Assembly (NCBI GenBank): GCA_947652115.1
Contig: OX393562.1
Location: 22,501-86,500 of the forward strand
DNA length: 64,000 bases
From: Blastomussa wellsi
Lineage: Eukaryota; Cnidaria; Anthozoa; Scleractinia; Plerogyridae
Direction of reading: 5' to 3'
Part shown: in pieces, positions 38,863-47,932 of the stretch
Layout: each line of letters begins with the position of its first letter
Numbering within the stretch: the first letter of the stretch is position 1
Translations under genes and position numbers: made by a program
Notes under the pieces: generated by a model
The model's database searches: none
What the model saw: the letters and a program-made list of their open reading frames with translations, nothing else
Told to the model about the DNA's origin: nothing

Positions 38863-41800
38863 CTCTGGACTATGGCCGCCATATTGACATTTGGGGCGAC
38901 GTAAGGGGCGACGTTGTTCGTACGGACGTAAACACGCGCCCGCGAGTCGTGCCGCTTGCCATTTTGACCATGAAAAATGAAAGGCATGGTTCTCCTGTTT
39001 GTACTTTGTATGCGTGCTTGGTTCTCCTATTTCTATGGGTATGGGGCTCCGTTCTGCGGCCCTTCGGGCCACCGAAACTCCACTATTAACATCTAATATC
39101 CTAATAGATCCCTAACCTGTGAGATTCTGCTTCATTCCAGTACGCCATGACACCACAGTTTAGACGGTTCAGAATGTTTGCTCACACTTGCAAGGGATTT
39201 GTGGGATTAACTGCCGTGTCTGGTAAGCACCATAGCAGCTTATAGTGGCTCCTAGTCCCGACACTTTACATTCATCCGTAATTTCCTAAAACGAAAGAAA
39301 GTTTTTTATAAAGCGAACCTTTCCGAATATTTATTGATCCGTTTTCTGTCTTCACCTTGCTCGGAGGCTTTCATTCCTTTCGTTTTCCGCTGCTCGTACA
39401 AAGGGAGCTCAAACCGAATCACTAAATGCCACGTCACTGCTCTTCTTCTAAAGTGGGAATTACGCGTTCACGCCATTTTCGTCCGACCAGGGGCCACCTG
39501 CTGTAGCAATGGGGTATTCTACTCTCGATTACAGGTTTATCCTGATTTGGTCACAGGTTTTGTAGGATTCATGGTGCATGATGGGAGGTTCCCGCTCGTG
39601 CCTGTCTTCTTTTTGTTGTCTATGTAGATCACATTGCGTCATTTCGCTCACACAGATTGCCTTTGGCTTGTGTTCACACTGTACGTCATCTCGGGAGTGA
39701 AATGATGTGCTGTGATTTCTACCAGACTACTAATTTACTGAAGATAAAGAAACGAAGGTTTTATTCCTAGTCTATGAAAGCAGATAAAGACAGCTACGAA
39801 TTTTATGTTATGAAGCTTAGCAAACCACGACGACGACGTCAGCAAGAACGTGGCGTTATAGTTGTTTGTACAGTTCTTTGCCGTCCTCTGCAAAACAGCA
39901 ACGTGAAATGACCAATTTTTTAGAGAACTTGAACGTGAAATTTACGTTTTTCGGTTTGAAAATAAACGCGGTCCTTATATTTTCTACAAGAGCTACGTTT
40001 GAAAGCGATAGATGCACCGAATACGTCAAGGGAAATTTGAGATTCGTACGTAAAACGTAAATTAATTTTAACAAGACGTCGTCCTTACCATCGCCGTTGT
40101 CATTGCTCAAGCTCCCTAATTATTATTATGTTTCTTTGACTACTCCACACTCGTTCCATATTAATACTGTAGCTCTAACTAAACATAATTTACTATTTTG
40201 AAAATAAAATCTAATTTGTCTTTCGAAGATGGATTGATCTTTCTGTATTTTTAACTACACCCCTCTCCCCCCTTTACCCTCAGGTGCGTTTGTTGCAGGC
40301 CTGGACGCCGGTCTTGTTTACAACTCTTTTCCCAAGATGGCTGATCGCTGGATTCCAACTGACTTGTTTGCTCTTGAACCAACTTGGAAAAACTTGTTTG
40401 AAAACGCAACTACAACCCAGTTTGTTCACAGAATTCTCGTGAGTAATTATTGATTTATGTTATTTTATTAGCTAGTACTCTCTTCGCAGCTAATTTCCGT
40501 TTCGTAAACGGTCGGTGCCAGTTTTTAACGGTCGATGCCATAATTGGTAACCAAGCTTTTCGGAATGGGCGATGCTATATCCGCTCTAGTTTAGGCCTGG
40601 ACTAGGTCGAAACTGGTGATAGACTAATACACACTTACCAAATGCTTAATTGTTCAATTTCACACTGGTGTGCTTGCGGTTAGCTTTATTTGTTGGGTGG
40701 GGCAATACTATAAGTAAAATATATATACTAAGAAAGTCTTGTTTTATAACGAAATTTTGTGAGGATTTGGCGGATTGGCCTGGTAGTGTAGTGGTAGTGT
40801 ACTGGTGAAATAGGGATGTTGGCTTGTCAGACGTTCAGGGTTCGATTCTTGTCATTGACCAACAATTTTTCTTTTTTTGTGGTTAAAAAAATACGATGAT
40901 AGCCCAAAAAAATTGTAAGTGTCGAAAAAATGGCATCGACCGTTTACGAAACGGAAACGTGCCTCTTCGTAGAACGCTATAACTTCTATTCGCGTTTTCC
41001 ATTTTTCTCTTGTGGGAGAGGCGTCTGGAAAATTCCACTGATAAAGTTGCTGTACTGTTACCCGTAAAATTTATACCAAACCCAGTGTGTAATTTTCGAC
41101 TTTAATCTCGGACTTACCCCTCCCGTCAAAATAAGCGCCTCTTGGACATAAATAAGGGTTGCACTATTAGCAATGTGAAGGGGGGGGGGGAGGGGAGTCC
41201 GAAAACAAAAACAAAATCCTGCAAAACAAAAATTTAAGAAAAGATCCTGCATTGCAAAGGAACCAGAAATAAACCCTGCTGGTTGTGAAAAAAGTCCCTC
41301 CCCCCCCCTCCCATCCTTGACATTTCTGATGGTGCACCCTGAGCGCACGACATTTCGGAACTCGGCTTAATCAAGTGAAAGGTTTTCACTTGTCATCAAC
41401 TGTTTCACTCAAAATAGAAAATTGTTTGTGAGTTTTCCTGTAACCAAATCAACAACTATTCCAATATTTTCACGGATATGCAGACAACGCCATCCTTGTG
41501 TTTTGTGTGACAATCCTGTCTCCGGTATTGCGTGACAACCGACAAGAGAGTTGCTATGATCACTCAACTACTGAACTATTGTTGCAGGGAACAACCACAG
41601 TATCTTCCATTGCGATCTTGTTTCTACTTGCGCGGCCGCTAACACTGCCAGGAAGAGCGAATATAGCTCTGAATTGTTTGCTTGGTATGTCTGGTTTGCA
41701 GGTACGGTGATTATACTTTTTTCCGTAAGTTAAAAGACGCGCTTGTTTAATTTCTATCTTTAAAACACTTGAAGAGTTTCTGATTGCTTCAGATTAGTTC

Positions 41801-42162
41801 AGATTAGCTCCGATTGCTCCCCGAGAGTCTCCTCTAGTTGTAGCTCTCAAACTTCATTTCTGTCGGAAGAGCTGTTGATGTTTTTTTATTTCACAGAGAC
41901 TAGGTGTATCCTCCAAGGTTGTTATGTCAGCTTAACGTCATCATAGTTCCTCATAAACGTTGAAAACTGTAAGTTCAGTCAGTGCTCAGCGCAGTGTTGA
42001 ACTGATTTTTAATTTATTTTTCAGGTTAGCCTTGGTATCGCCACACTGTTGTACTATGTACCAACCCATCTAGCTGCCAGCCATCAGGCCGGTGCTCTGT
42101 CGCTATTAACAATTGCTGTCTGGCTCACTAACGAACTCCGCAAGCCCATTGTACCTAAATGA
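20848..42162 (+). CDS. COX15: Heme A synthase COX15, mitochondrial (complete, nine exons plus one duplicated exon)
   Basis: Oxidises heme O to heme A in the inner mitochondrial membrane for cytochrome c oxidase. Exons: 20848-20913, 26460-26559, 30261-30447, 32335-32521, 35260-35430 (second copy 36624-36794), 39141-39222, 40284-40438, 41588-41701, 42025-42162. All junctions are GT..AG and phases agree. One copy of the duplicated exon gives 1200 nt, 399 residues plus stop, close to the human length of about 410. The N-terminus [20 protein letters not shown] is basic and lacks acidic residues, as expected of a mitochondrial presequence. Family motifs include [49 protein letters not shown] and ASHQAGAL. 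The conserved heme-ligand histidines sit in [19 protein letters not shown] and SHQAG. The start was chosen because it is an ATG followed at phase 0 by donor GTAAGG and joins in frame to the next exon. Confidence 0.93.
21422..22133. mobile_element. Harbinger-like MITE with a nested MITE
   Basis: 712 bp flanked by TTA (21419-21421 and 22134-22136). Ends GGCCCTGTTTACAAGGAGG and, reversed, GGCCCTGTTTTCAAGGAGG. The interior is full of gggtaaccctag repeats in both orientations. A shorter element with ends gcagtctctatttt/aaaatagagactgc sits inside at about 21889-21993. No transposase. Confidence 0.8.
22552..23809. mobile_element. Non-autonomous pogo/mariner-type element
   Basis: 1258 bp with TA at both borders (22550-22551 and 23810-23811). 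The ends CAGTATGTTGCCCTATTTCC are inverted over about 26 bp and continue GGACAC. The motif recurs near 22580 and 23590-23625. The CAGT start with TA target fits pogo/Tigger elements. No transposase frame. Confidence 0.75.
24475..24548. repeat. Tandem repeat, 22-bp unit
   Basis: Three copies of tataaatatcaattattatt followed by a TTA run. Confidence 0.9.
24702..24974 (+). pseudogene. N-terminal fragment of a RecQ-like DNA helicase
   Basis: 90 codons: [20 protein letters not shown] (Q-motif-like region), Walker A MPTGFGKS, then [12 protein letters not shown]. Homology stops at motif Ia and a stop follows three codons later; motifs II (DExH) to VI are missing. RecQ-like helicase genes and fragments are multicopy in cnidarians, which I recall but cannot check. 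It lies in COX15 intron 1 on the same strand. It could instead be a first exon with donor GTGTGG. Confidence 0.65.
25004..25656. repeat. Inverted repeat pair with nested inverted repeat
   Basis: The segment gcggaccacccgatgtttga (25004-25037 in full) recurs inverted at 25628-25656 with one mismatch. Inside, arms starting cgtgcccaaaggaat (about 25481 and reversed from about 25629) enclose some 150 bp. It lies directly after the RecQ-like fragment and may be part of one rearranged element. Confidence 0.6.
28264..29162. repeat. 450-bp tandem duplication
   Basis: Unit 1 is 28264-28713 and unit 2 is 28714-29162; they differ at about a dozen positions by eye. Each has open frames of about 77 codons on both strands, which look incidental. 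COX15 intron 2. Confidence 0.92.
29187..29393. mobile_element. Short MITE
   Basis: Ends aagggtgagcttctttaaaa and, reversed, aagggtgcgtttctttaaaa, continuing about 40 bp with an aatccaa motif. About 205 bp, no ORF. Confidence 0.75.
29500..30136 (+). repeat. Three-copy repeat family, copy B (5' truncated)
   Basis: Plus strand, COX15 intron 2, ending cctaatctttgattactact. It contains the frames [20 protein letters not shown] (29413-29769) and [19 protein letters not shown] (29770-30087), both shared with copy C. Confidence 0.75.
30714..30866. mobile_element. 153-bp mariner-type MITE
   Basis: Flanked by TA. Ends CAGTGCAACCTCTTTTAAGC and, reversed, CAGTGCGACCTCTATTAAGC. COX15 intron 3. Confidence 0.85.
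31748..31875. repeat. CAAT-type microsatellite
   Basis: Runs of tcaatcaatcaat with catc/cagt interruptions and a short higher-order repeat (cagtcaaatcaatcgctcaa, twice). The ORFs across it are artefacts of the repeat. Confidence 0.95.
32581..32656. repeat. Near-perfect palindrome (hairpin)
   Basis: ttgctccacgtt and aacgtggagcaa pair around an 8-base loop; the outer aggttttgtgttgactgt and acagtcaacgtaaaacct also pair, with a 9-base bulge. It begins 60 bp after COX15 exon 32335-32521. Confidence 0.85.
32940..33960 (-). repeat. Three-copy repeat family, copy C (longest)
   Basis: About 1.0 kb in a COX15 intron, from gtagtaatcaaagattagga to ggcgttctgtcgaacgca. Minus-strand frames at 33106-33366 and 33486-33677 carry the same peptide patches as copies A and B. 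The imperfect inverted ends suggest a non-autonomous DNA transposon. Confidence 0.75.
35260..35430 (+). CDS. COX15: COX15 exon 5, first copy of tandem duplication
   Basis: Encodes 57 residues from [12 protein letters not shown] to SQFIPRPR, including a membrane helix with the conserved histidine in RLAAHL. It is preceded by acceptor gaattag and followed by donor gtaagt. It starts and ends at phase 0, so it can be included once, twice or not at all without shifting the frame. Confidence 0.92.
36624..36794 (+). CDS. COX15: COX15 exon 5, second copy of tandem duplication
   Basis: Apparently identical copy of the exon 1364 bp upstream, with the same acceptor and donor. Including both would give a 456-residue protein with a repeated helix and an extra histidine, probably incompatible with the normal helical bundle. 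Either one copy is skipped, the two are mutually exclusive, or the duplication is an assembly error. Confidence 0.85.
37592..37880 (-). mobile_element. LINE fragment, post-RT region
   Basis: The minus-strand frame holds [14 protein letters not shown] and [13 protein letters not shown], the LQxLQNxAxRII motif that follows the RT in many metazoan LINEs. It lies in a COX15 intron, is truncated and has no intact RT. Confidence 0.65.
37957..38026. repeat. Trinucleotide microsatellite (AAT/CAT)
   Basis: aataataatgataataataa runs into catcatcatcat. Similar short ATC runs occur at 2768-2793 and 13570-13640. Confidence 0.9.
38496..38875 (+). repeat. Possible Penelope-like element end
   Basis: Contains tggttttatcaactgggttg and gacgtttcgagcgttagccc, followed by ttcgtcggagcg. 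I associate this motif with Penelope-like retroelements of marine invertebrates, but that is memory, not a search. The right end (38826-38873) is the inverse of the sequence that opens the COX15 duplication unit. Confidence 0.35.
38865..39075. repeat. Dispersed repeat, two copies in the window
   Basis: Shares with 4468-4665 the order ccgccat..., acgcgcccgcga, catggttctcct and atggggctccg. Both copies are intronic (COX15 and PUS1). Confidence 0.6.
40494..40957. mobile_element. MITE carrying a tRNA-like segment
   Basis: Inverted ends of 27 bp (tttccgtttcgtaaacggtc...) at 40494-40520 and 40931-40957, one mismatch. The centre holds the tRNA-like sequence described separately. COX15 intron. Confidence 0.8.
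40770..40863 (+). other. tRNA-like / SINE-like segment with A and B boxes
   Basis: Box A TAGTGTAGTGG fits the TRGYNNARNGG consensus. Box B GGTTCGATTCT fits GGTTCGANTCC at 10 of 11 positions. Spacing is about 60 bp, longer than a class I tRNA needs. I could not fold a clean acceptor stem, so this is probably a tRNA-derived pseudogene or SINE head rather than a working tRNA. Confidence 0.5.
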
Positions 42163-42608
42163 GAGCTTTTTTGTGCCACTGTATCACCGTGTTGAAAATT
42201 TGGGTGTCCTGTGCATGTGCTTGCACTTATGTATTTTCTTTCTCATCATGCGCTCGTTCGGCTTCCAAGGCAATCACTGATCGATGAGGAATGTTTGCTA
42301 AAAGGAACACGGAAAACATCGATACACAGGCGATTCATCAATTGACCAGACACACGGAAAACATATGGACAGACAGGCCAAAACAAGAACAACTGATATG
42401 TTTCAGGCGGTAATAATTGTATCATAAATTCAGTGGACACAGCTCTGCAATGGTAATCTCGTACTGTCATAAATCACATTTTTTGCTTTTGGAGCATTCC
42501 GGTCGTGGCGTGAATTAATTGGATGAATGAGTACATTATCTGCCCAATTGTCCAACCCTACGTTGCCCCCCCCCCCCCCCCCCCCCGAAACTAGCTCGTT
42601 ATAATTTA
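42163..42608. other. COX15 3' flank
   Basis: Untranslated and intergenic sequence. I see no canonical AATAAA close to the stop; the poly-C tract lies at 42565. Confidence 0.6.
42565..42586. repeat. Poly-C tract
   Basis: About 22 cytosines in a row after the COX15 gene. Other G/C runs are at 24006-24018 and 41178-41189. Length is likely variable or prone to sequencing error. Confidence 0.9.
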
Positions 42609-42982
42609 CAGTGGAACCCCGTTAATACGGTTACCAACCAGTCATAAAAATGTTGCCGTATTAACGGGTTGGCTGTATTAACGGAGTAGTCAAATTTCAC
42701 TACCTGCTCCTGACAGACACGTTCGCTTAACTTGATTTTAAAATCGAAGCAAGAACAGACTTGGCTGTACATATCCTTCTGAAAAACGTAGGACCCGACT
42801 TCTCCGAGTTAACATTGTTTCTTCGTGTTGAATATTATTTCTCAAGTACTATATTTGTTTTGTCTGGACGATTACGAATGCGTATTTGGTTCGAGTGGCC
42901 GTATTACAAAGTGTAACGGGGTAAAATTCTAAAGGATTATACAGATTGGGAATTTCAGCACGTGGCCGGTGGCCGTTGGCCG
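42609..42982. mobile_element. MITE-like repeat next to the LINE remnant
   Basis: Starts tacagtggaaccccgttaat and contains several inverted and direct copies of ccgtattaacgg/ggccgtattaacaagg. Probable Tc1/mariner-type or related short element; the right boundary is uncertain. Confidence 0.5.
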
Positions 42983-42984
42983 TA

Positions 42985-44268
42985 TTAACAAGGCCTTTTG
43001 TGAGCCACACATGTATCCATTGCGGATCTTTTTTTAATATACATTAGAACCACCTGCCAAACTGTCTTAGCAAAGCAATACCACAGATCAGGGGTGGATC
43101 CAGCATTTTTCGTGACTAGTTTCCACCAAAATAATTTTTTCCATGACATGTTTCCAGCACCATCATAAGATTGACCTCTACAATTATCCATGGTCAAACC
43201 AAGGTCACGCACTGTATTAATTATCAACTCCTTGATTGCGTTACCGGTTGTTTCCTCTCCACAAAGGTAAAAACCAACAAACTCCTCTCGAATATTCTTT
43301 GAAGAGTCGACATAGCGGAGGACAAGAGACAGGTTTTCTTTGTTGGAAACATCCGCTGCCTCGTCAGCCATAACAGAAAACATTCTGCTTTGTTTAACTT
43401 CCGCAATGATCTTTGAAGAAATATAATTCCCCACGGTCTCGATAATCTCGTTCTGTATCGTTTTCGAACGGTAGGTGGCATTTCTTGGCGCATTCTCGAG
43501 GTGCTCCTTAAGTTTTAAATCACCACTGTCGATACGGAACTCCAGAAGGGCTTGAAAGTTTCCTTGAAGATTTCTGTCATCAGGGTTGTCATCTCGTTTC
43601 CCCCTCAACGGAATGTTGTTTTGACCACAAAAGATTACAGTTTTCACAATCGATTTCATTTTCTCTCTATTTTCATCGATCTGGGCTTGTATCAACCGGT
43701 TCAACTGCTGATCAATGGGGGTAGTTTGCCTTCTCATTTCACTCAAGAAATTCTGCATTGCCAAAACAGAAAATTTGTGAATTTCTGACTTTCCGCTCGC
43801 GTGACTTTCGAACCTGCTACACGCCGTTGTCCAAAATGTAAGCGGGGATCGGAACAGTTTGTCTAATTTGGCGCCATTTCTGCCACACTCCATTCCGAAA
43901 CAGACACAAGGAAAACACAAAGCACCATCTAAATACTTTGAGTAAACAAGCCAAGGGTATTTCACGAGCCATTCCTGTCGAAACTTTCGCTGCTTTCCAG
44001 AAGTTTCTTTCGAAGCCGGAAACTCGAACAGCAGATCTGGCTTCCAAACACTTTCAATAAATCGAAACTTTTCAGCATTGGAAAACGAAGCAATGTCTTT
44101 ATACACAGTACCGATATCAAACGGTGAACAATCTTCCTTTCGACAAACAGGCTGACGCTCGACCTGCCCTGAAAGTGACGCCATATTGACTAGTTCACGA
44201 CTAGTGCACCGCAAACGCAGCATCCAATGAGAAGAGACCTTGACTGGTGCACAATCGTGCTCAGCCAA
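42985..44268 (-). pseudogene. Truncated hAT transposase (DUF4371/ZMYM-like N-terminal part)
   Basis: 427-codon frame. The N-terminal half has the zinc-finger region of this family (WLVKYPWLVYSKYLDGALCF, then CVCFGMECG), and the centre has MADEAADVSNKENLSL and the hAT-like QSYDGAGNMS. After that motif the homology ends abruptly: the next residues come from the element's end (43089 onward), and roughly the last 35 residues are antisense LINE sequence outside the transposon. The catalytic core beyond the first acidic motif and the hATC dimerisation region are absent, so it cannot be an active transposase. Expression as a truncated DNA-binding protein is possible but unsupported. Confidence 0.85.
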
Positions 44269-44584
44269 TGAAAGAGACTTTTGACTAGTTCACAAGAAAC
44301 AATTGAAATTTTGCACTAGTGCACATTTTGAGCAAAGGTCTACGGAGGGGGTAGGGGCAAAGGTCAGGTCAGGCGGTCACAATGGAACGCAAGGTGCTGG
44401 TCCGCTGGAGGCTGGCAGAAAATGCAGTGCAGTTGAAGTCTGGAATTAACAAATTATTACAATGAAACACCTGCGACGAATTTACATCTTCTAGCATGAT
44501 TTATTTTTCTTAGTATTTTTTTTTATTGTTAGATATTTTGACTAGTTTCTGGAAACTAGTTGCACTAGTCTGTATCCAGCCCTG
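43089..44584 (-). mobile_element. Internally deleted hAT transposon
   Basis: Terminal inverted repeats CAGGGGTGGATCCAG (left) and CAGGGCTGGATACAG (right, reverse strand), each running on to an ACTAGTTTCCA motif, enclose about 1.5 kb. The flanks are LINE sequence (ccacagat on the left, tcagatgt on the right): a decayed 8-bp target duplication of which cagat is still shared. The 3' half of the transposase gene is missing. Confidence 0.82.
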
Positions 44585-44706
44585 TCAGATGTACGCTGAC
44601 GATACAAGTATTAGCACTGCGGCCACTAGCTTACATTGTGCTTACCCCAACTTGAGGCTAGAAGAACTTGCGAACTGCAGGTGACCGTAAATAAACTTAC
44701 CCTTAA

Positions 44707-45076
44707 AGGGGCAATGTCACGCCAAATTGGGAACATTTTAAAAAACTAAAACTCGTCTTCGTCCGATGGAAAACCAAAAATAATAGTTTAGGTTTTTATA
44801 CCAAAGACTGGATTTAAACCATTTACTGAGGTCTCTTGTTACGGATGGCGAGGATGGAAGTGGTTGAAAATTGTAAAAAAAGCTAATTTTTTCAAATTCT
44901 CAAGCCATCTCCTGGCAAAATAGGAAACCAACTATTATGGTTTGCCCTTCCTGTTAAATTTTCATTTGATATCTTCGAAATTCTGCAGGGGCATTTTTGC
45001 ACAAGTAAATTTATTAAGCAATGAATATAGCCCGGAGTCGACCTGAACACTCCAACATCACTGTGACAATGCCCCT
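44707..45076. mobile_element. TTAA-target MITE (piggyBac-like)
   Basis: 370 bp with ends AGGGGCAATGTCACGCC and GTGACAATGCCCCT, flanked by TTAA at 44703-44706 and 45077-45080. Removing the element and one TTAA joins the host LINE as VNKLTLNVAKTEVMLIGS in one frame, which proves both the boundary and the duplication. No ORF. Confidence 0.9.
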
Positions 45077-45244
45077 TTAACGTAGCTAAAACCGAAGTAA
45101 TGTTGATCGGCTCGCACCAGAGGCGTGTAAATACACTAAATCAGTCAATTCTGAACATCGATAGTGAAGGTCAACGGATCAATAGGGTGGGTCACAGTAA
45201 GTCACTGGGAATCCATATGGACCAAAATCTCTCCTGGTCATATT

Positions 45245-45602
45245 GAAGGCCATTTCCAGTCCGTACTGCGCAGTCTCGGGATTTGTTTACATTTCTGTTT
45301 TTGAATTCGTTGATACGTTACACTTCGGTAACTTAACTACCGTACATGAAGTTTTTGAGTCCGCCATTACGGGTCGTTTTGTTTGGGAGTTTGCAATGAG
45401 CTGAAACGTCGGTTTAGAATATCGTCGAGGTTCGTCTACTCTTTATTATTATATTGTTTTGCAAGTATATCGGATGTTAATAATGGCGAAAAAGGTAAGT
45501 TTTTACCCCTAATTTTCATTTTGGTTTGTTTACATTTTGTCGTGTGAGGCTTGATAAACATTGCAGGTGGAGATTGCGCAGTACGGACTGGAAATGGCCT
45601 TT
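45245..45602. mobile_element. MITE with about 32-bp inverted ends inside the LINE
   Basis: Left end aaggccatttccagtccgta, continuing ctgcgcagtctc; the right end at about 45569-45602 is its reverse complement with one mismatch. Located between SLGIHMDQNLSW and YFDNCSPVW of the broken LINE. The exact target duplication is unclear. Confidence 0.75.
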
Positions 45603-46311
45603 AACGAGACAACAAGGGCTATTCCTCTGGTATATCATATTTTGACAACTGCTCACCTGTGTGGGACGATCTCGGCAATAAATTAGCTGATAAATTACAA
45701 AAGCTTCAAAATCGCGCCATTAGGGTTATCACAAAATCCGATTACCACTCTGGTTCTATCGCTCTTCGCTCAAACCTAAGGTGGGATGACCTCTATTCCA
45801 GATGGAAGAAACAAAAAGCGAAACTATAAATGTTTTTAAAAAACCTTGAAGAAGCTACTGCGCAGAACTTGATAGGCTCGATTACCAGTGGCTGTTCGCC
45901 GCTGTTCGGGAATCGGAGCCCGCGCTCCTGCCTGGGGAGGAAAGAAGACCGGACTCGAGAGAGCGGGGAAAATCGAGCAAAAAAACTTGAAAGATGTGTT
46001 TATAGCTTCAACACAGAGTACGAACTCAGAGACAAAGGAAACTAGGTTAGCTCTACCTTCGCCCCGAACTGACTTCTTTAATTAAACGTAGCTTCTGCTA
46101 CAGCGAAGCTCAATTGTGGAATAGCCTTCCTTATGATGCTAGAGTGACAAGATCTTTTCCTCAGCTCAAAAATATTCTGAATCGTATAAAATGGCGTCCT
46201 CACACTCCCACACGGCAAACATGTAAATCAGTTGTTTTTAATTTTATTGAATGTTTAAATAATAATTGTTTGTATTTGAACCACCCCCGGAGCCTGTTCA
46301 CAAGCTAAAGA

Positions 46312-46545
46312 GGTGAGTGTGCCGGCAACGGCCGGGCTAAAAAGGTTTTCAGTTATCAGCCATTACTTCACAAAAACTGGATTTCATATTAAGCGGACCT
46401 CCCAGAAAAAGACCTTCGTTAGGTGATTGGTCAGTTTCGATCTGAACACATGAATGGGTTCAGTTTAGAAGGCGAATCGTAACATTGATTGTCGAGCGAT
46501 TGATTGCTGTACGTTCTTTTTCACAGCAATGAAAGTGAAATTTTT
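46312..46545. repeat. Second copy of the 9937-10175 repeat
   Basis: Shares ctaaaaaggttttca, gatctgaacacatgaa and gcgattgattgctgtacgtt-like stretches in the same order. Intergenic, just after the LINE remnant. Confidence 0.65.
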
Positions 46546-47932
46546 CCTTCTCTCTCTAAATTGTATCTTAGGACTTGCGTTCAATTATTTTCATGCGGAA
46601 AAGTTAGACTGTTAGACTGATGTTTTTAACCGTGTATAAATAAAGTCATCATTCATTCGTTGATTCATTCTCTCAGTGACTTAATTTACATCGGTCGGCA
46701 TTGAGTTTGAACTGAATGTACATAATCTCGATAAAGTCGTTCGCGTATTAAAAACAGTTAAACTGCTGATATAACTAAGCATGAATCGTTTATTTCCATT
46801 TGTCTTCAAGTTGATATTTTTCATTCATATCTGATAGCCTGATTCTTACGATCTGGACCGTCTGAGAATCGGGCTAACAACGCTGTTGAGGAAAAATTTG
46901 CTGACGTTGATCCACTAATGACATATTGGCAGTTTAACCAACACATAATATGCGAAGGGTGGTTGGCCGGATAAAAAAAATGTTTGTGTCTTTTGGTCTT
47001 AGACTATGTGTAAACGTTAGGAAAACACAAGGTCGCTGTAGCGTTTTTGTTTTCTTACTATTCACTCAAAGCGTCGATGAACTAGTTTCATGAGACGCGT
47101 TTCACTTTTGCCGGAACATGTCGTTTTTTTCATCGTCAGATGAAAGCCTAGGCTCAATTTCTGCCCCTCTCTCAAGTCCGGTCCTCGAGCGCGGGCTCCG
47201 GTTCCCGGACAGAGGCTGATTCTTTGTCGGGAATCTGTTGACTCCAAACAGCTGCTTGGCTTAATTACTACATGTCAATTTCTGGTGTTTAGAATATCTC
47301 AGTTCTATCTCTGTAGATGAGATGTAAAAAAGCTTAATTGAGCGGGAGTGCTTTCTCTTCCCTTTTTACTAGTTAGCTATGTTCACTTTGTAACTAGTAA
47401 ATTTTAACTTGAGAAAAATACAGCCAGGAACAAATATTATAGCCTTTTTTACCAAGTTTTTGTATTTATATATGCAAATAAGTTTTATTTGCTTTTTTGA
47501 TGTAGAACTGTTTCCACGTCTGCAGTTTGCGGTATGTCGGGTGCCCTCCGGGAGATGATAAGGGTGTGTGAGTAAGAGGGTGCAGTTTGTGACGCCATTA
47601 CAAATTTGCTATTAAAAAAAATTAAAAATTTGAATTGATGAAACAGCAGATGTTGACTCTCTGGCGAAATAAGACATTTTTCATGAAGTTTTTCGTTTTT
47701 CGTGAAGTTTTGCTAAGTAACCATAAGTAGTGGATGGAATTACTTTATTTTTTAATCAAATTGAACAACCAGAGAACAACTTCATTGTCTGGCAACAGTA
47801 CGCCTTGCGGACCAAATTACGTGACTGTGGGCTCAAGTTCATTGCAAACTGCGGCCAAACACCAGCAAAATCACCAGAAAGTCCGGAAATTGATAGTGCG
47901 GGGTTAGATGCCCCCACAATTTCGCTGGGATA
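46546..47932. other. Intergenic stretch before SLC39A13
   Basis: No gene seen. About 100 bp at 47125-47235 is the inverse of GC-rich sequence inserted in the LINE at 45890-45985 (gcccgcgctc / gagcgcgggc core). The SLC39A13 promoter is presumably in the last few hundred bp; no clear motif. Confidence 0.5.

Larger units (their letters stand above)
42975..46240 (+). mobile_element. LINE (YADD-type reverse transcriptase) remnant broken by nested insertions
   Basis: RT pieces in order: degraded segment at about 42980-43088 ending NHLPNCLSKAIPQ; MYADDTSIS from 44587; VNKLTL interrupted at 44703-45080, continuing NVAKTEVMLIGS from 45078; SLGIHMDQNLSW at about 45200; YFDNCSPVWDDLGNKL and LQKLQNRAIRVITKSDY after 45602; LALPSPRTD and LWNSLPYDARVTRSF at about 46045-46160. 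Insertions: hAT 43089-44584, TTAA MITE 44707-45076, a further MITE near 45245-45602, and about 100 bp of foreign sequence near 45885-45985. Stops and frameshifts show it is dead. Confidence 0.85.

Noticed and set aside
42985..44268. Host gene of the ZMYM/THAP type
   Set aside because: It is bounded by hAT inverted repeats inside a LINE and lacks the C-terminal half, so it is a transposon remnant.
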